In this document: positions 21,408 to 32,500 of the stretch, piece by piece
Position numbering within the stretch: position 1 is the first letter of the stretch
Layout: each line of letters opens with the position of its first letter
Assembly: GCA_016946835.1 (NCBI GenBank)
Contig: JACVTC010000054.1
Coordinates: forward strand, 50,001 to 82,500
Length of the DNA stretch: 32,500 nucleotides
Direction: 5' to 3'
DNA from: Neocallimastix lanati (nom. inval.)
Taxonomy: Eukaryota > Neocallimastigomycota > Neocallimastigomycetes > Neocallimastigales > Neocallimastigaceae
Translations under genes and position numbers: made by a program
Notes under the pieces: generated by a model
Told to the model about the DNA's origin: nothing
Seen by the model: the letters and a program-made list of their open reading frames with translations, nothing else
Databases searched by the model: none

Positions 21408-21409
21408 AC

Positions 21410-22985
21410 TTTAAAATATTATAACTCATCAAAATTAAATTTATTATTAATATTATTGGTATTGTTTGAGTGATTTTAATTGATATCCATATTAATATCT
21501 CTTTTTAAATTTGATATATCTCTTAAATTACCTTCATGGTTATTTACTTATTTCTCTGTTAAAAATAATATAATATTGTATAATATGCTTGATTATTGTC
21601 GATATTCATGGTATACATTGCCAAATCTCTCAGATATATGAATCAATATATCTGATATGTTCTGCAAACTATGATTAGAACTATGTTTAGAACCATGTTT
21701 TACTCTCCGATATATCTAGTTAATCAAGCTCATCACGATATCATCATAAATATATATCAACATAGACATCCGCAATACATGTCTCATCACTATCCTCATC
21801 ATGTGCATCATTATAGACATGGTCATCTACATCCAGAGTTGATCAACGTAATGAGTGATGATATTGATTATAATGATATATATAATGATAACGATGTTCA
21901 TAGCCATGAACACTACATCAATCTAACGTCGAAGACATTGCGTCATCATTGTTGATATATGGTCGAAGGTATTATTATTACTATCTATCGTCGGGTGTCT
22001 GATACGACCCTAATAAATAATTATGATCTATATTATATCAGAGATATCTGGATAAGTATTTATGAAGATTGCAGATGTAGATATGAGATGCGAATATGAA
22101 TGACAATGGAGGAGCTTGAGACCAGCATGACCATGATATATAATATTAAACAGAGTTCTAAACATAGTTTGCATATATTGATACATAGAATTATACATAG
22201 AATTATACATAGAATTATACATAGAATGATACATAAAATGATACATAACATGATATATAGATTCAGTCTGCATCGTATCGATTGTGGCATATGATTAACA
22301 TCATCAGATGCACTATTATTGATACTGTCATACCATTGTATCATCCATCGATCTGCAGATATATCATTGATGCAAACGATGTTTAGAACAGTTTATAACC
22401 ATGTTTGATGATGATACAACACAAATGATATATGTTTATAAACTATGTTTAATATATATAATCATTATATATCATCCTTATTCAATCATTAATCAAGGGT
22501 ATCGATTATATATATATTATCTGTATCATTATCATTGTATGCATCATTCTAAACATGTTATAAATATGACAAACATGGTTGTATATGACATCTTAATATA
22601 TTCATCAACAGCAATATGCAATCGATGGGTCCATAGTTATAACATGGTTTTGCATCATTGATTCAGAAACGATTTGGATCGAAATCACCATCATATACTC
22701 ATCATTATATATATCATTATATGTTCATTATCGCACATCAAACAGAGCATCAACACATCCAACGATGCATCATATATATAGGCATCAAGAATCAACAACG
22801 ATGCTTGATATTTATCCTAGAATAACGATATATCGCCGAAAAAACATAATACATTAATCATCAATTTATTATATATTTAAATCATGCCTATTCACATCAT
22901 GTATATATAATCGCACATCATATACATATAATGTTTATAGCTATGTTTGATGATATTGAATTATAATGATCCATATAATAATAAA
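21410..22985. other. Non-coding island of mixed composition with recurring ATGTTT motifs
   Basis: About 1.5 kb stands out from the flanking A/T desert by higher C and G content and many CAT/ATG, GATATAT and CATCAT words. A motif near ATGTTTAGAACNATGTTT recurs at about 21682, 22379, 22432 and 22931, with inverted or partial forms at 21893, 22151, 22545 and 22635. Open frames in it (for example 21671-21955 and 22401-22661) are His/Tyr/Ile-rich products of this vocabulary, with no domain or conserved pattern. I see no tRNA- or rRNA-like fold. Function unknown. Confidence 0.55.
22180..22263. repeat. 12 bp tandem repeat, about seven units
   Basis: Units near TATACATAGAAT are repeated head to tail. 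The later ones drift to GATACATAAAAT and GATACATAACAT. It lies within the mixed-composition island. Confidence 0.85.
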
Positions 22986-23170
22986 AATTTTAAATTATTA
23001 TTAAAAAAAATTAATAATATTTAGTTCATTTAGCATATAAATATTGATGTAAAAAATTTAATATAGCTTTTATAAATGAAATAAAAGTAAATAAATATTA
23101 AAATATAAAGAAAAAAAATAATAATAATAAATAAAAATAAAATAAAAATAATAAATAATAAATATAATAT

Positions 23171-23219
<49 letters not shown>

Positions 23220-23329
23220 CCTTTTTATAAATATTATTTTTACATAATAATTATAATTTCCTATATAAAATGATATTACTTTATTTTATATTATTTTATA
23301 TATATATATATATATATATAAAAGTATAT

Positions 23330-23368
<39 letters not shown>

Positions 23369-23822
23369 AAAAAGTACAATAATAATTAGTTATTAAAGAT
23401 TATTTAAATTAATATTATATAATTATACAGGATTATACAGAATAAAAAATAAATAACATCAATTATTATTACTAAAATAAAATAAATTACTTTTATGTAA
23501 ACCTTTTTCAATTTTAAATTCATGCAACTCACTTTTTTTTTTTTTTTTTTTTTTTATCTTTATTATTATTATTATTATGATAGATATGCATTTATAGATA
23601 TATTTATATTAAAATATATTTGCAATTTTTTATTATGTTATATAATTTTTATAATTATCATTGAATATAAAAATTCTAAAAGATGAAGAAAAAAATAATA
23701 ATAATAAAATATATATATAAAAATTTTTTTATTCTTTTTTTTTTTTTTTTTTTTTTTTTTTTATTTATTTATTTATTTATTCATAATTTAATATAATTTA
23801 TTTATTCATAATTTAATATAAT
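22986..23822. other. AT-rich spacer downstream of the cyclase gene
   Basis: This contains long A-runs (23177-23217), T-runs (23332-23364 and 23533-23555, then about 23735-23762), a (TA)n stretch at 23297-23321, and a duplicated 26 bp segment (TTTATTTATTCATAATTTAA-type) just before the stop codon of the cyclase gene. No gene was seen. Confidence 0.5.

Positions 23823-32500
<8,678 letters not shown>

Noticed and set aside
21671-22661. His/Tyr/Ile-rich open frames in the mixed-composition island
   Set aside because: Several overlapping frames on both strands are open at once, driven by CAT/ATG words. There is no domain, signal peptide or plausible start context.

Overview
The window looks like nuclear DNA of an anaerobic gut fungus (Neocallimastigomycota, for example Neocallimastix, Piromyces or Anaeromyces). 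The grounds are extreme AT-richness, long A/T tracts and (TTA)n arrays, Asn-rich proteins, short AT-rich GT-AG introns, a secreted plant-pectin-degrading enzyme, and a relic with the CLTNKC-type Cys pattern I associate with secreted proteins of these fungi. No rRNA, complete tRNA or CRISPR array was seen. Taxonomy is inferred; Dictyostelium-like AT-rich genomes were considered and judged less likely.

Layout. 1-1458 (-): family 1 pectate lyase with signal peptide, C-terminus outside the window. 3287-7140: a decayed repeat zone holding an A-tailed LINE-like fragment, two copies of a ~200 bp unknown repeat, satellite-like AT arrays, a truncated Copia element (-) and a broken secreted Cys-rich gene. 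7495-8787 (-): secreted alpha/beta hydrolase. 11063-16649 (+): a full-length but decayed Ty1/Copia element with both LTRs, a likely half-tRNA-Lys primer site, and a 533 bp (TTA)n array just before the polypurine tract. 17231-18133 (-) and 19671-20489 (+): a divergent pair made of a class M sirtuin (SirTM, a predicted protein ADP-ribosyltransferase) and a macrodomain of the zinc-dependent type that accompanies SirTM in bacteria. 20933-22985: a second (TTA)n array next to an odd ~1.5 kb island of non-coding, motif-rich DNA. 23823 to beyond 32500 (-): one seven-exon (in-window) gene for a giant 12-TM tandem class III nucleotide cyclase, N-terminus outside the window.

Most notable biology: (i) the SirTM/Zn-macrodomain pair is a candidate writer/eraser system for reversible protein ADP-ribosylation in a eukaryote, probably of bacterial origin. 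(ii) The cyclase has mammalian-like 2x(6TM + catalytic domain) topology. Its complementary catalytic residues are in the reverse order: the N-terminal domain carries the ATP-recognition and transition-state residues, and the C-terminal domain carries both metal-binding aspartates. (iii) The Copia element appears to be primed by an anticodon-arm fragment of tRNA-Lys(CUU).

Genes are separated by 0.5-2.2 kb of nearly pure A/T sequence, in which I could support few functional elements. Positions, splice sites and reading frames were worked out by eye; family assignments come from motif recognition, not from searches.
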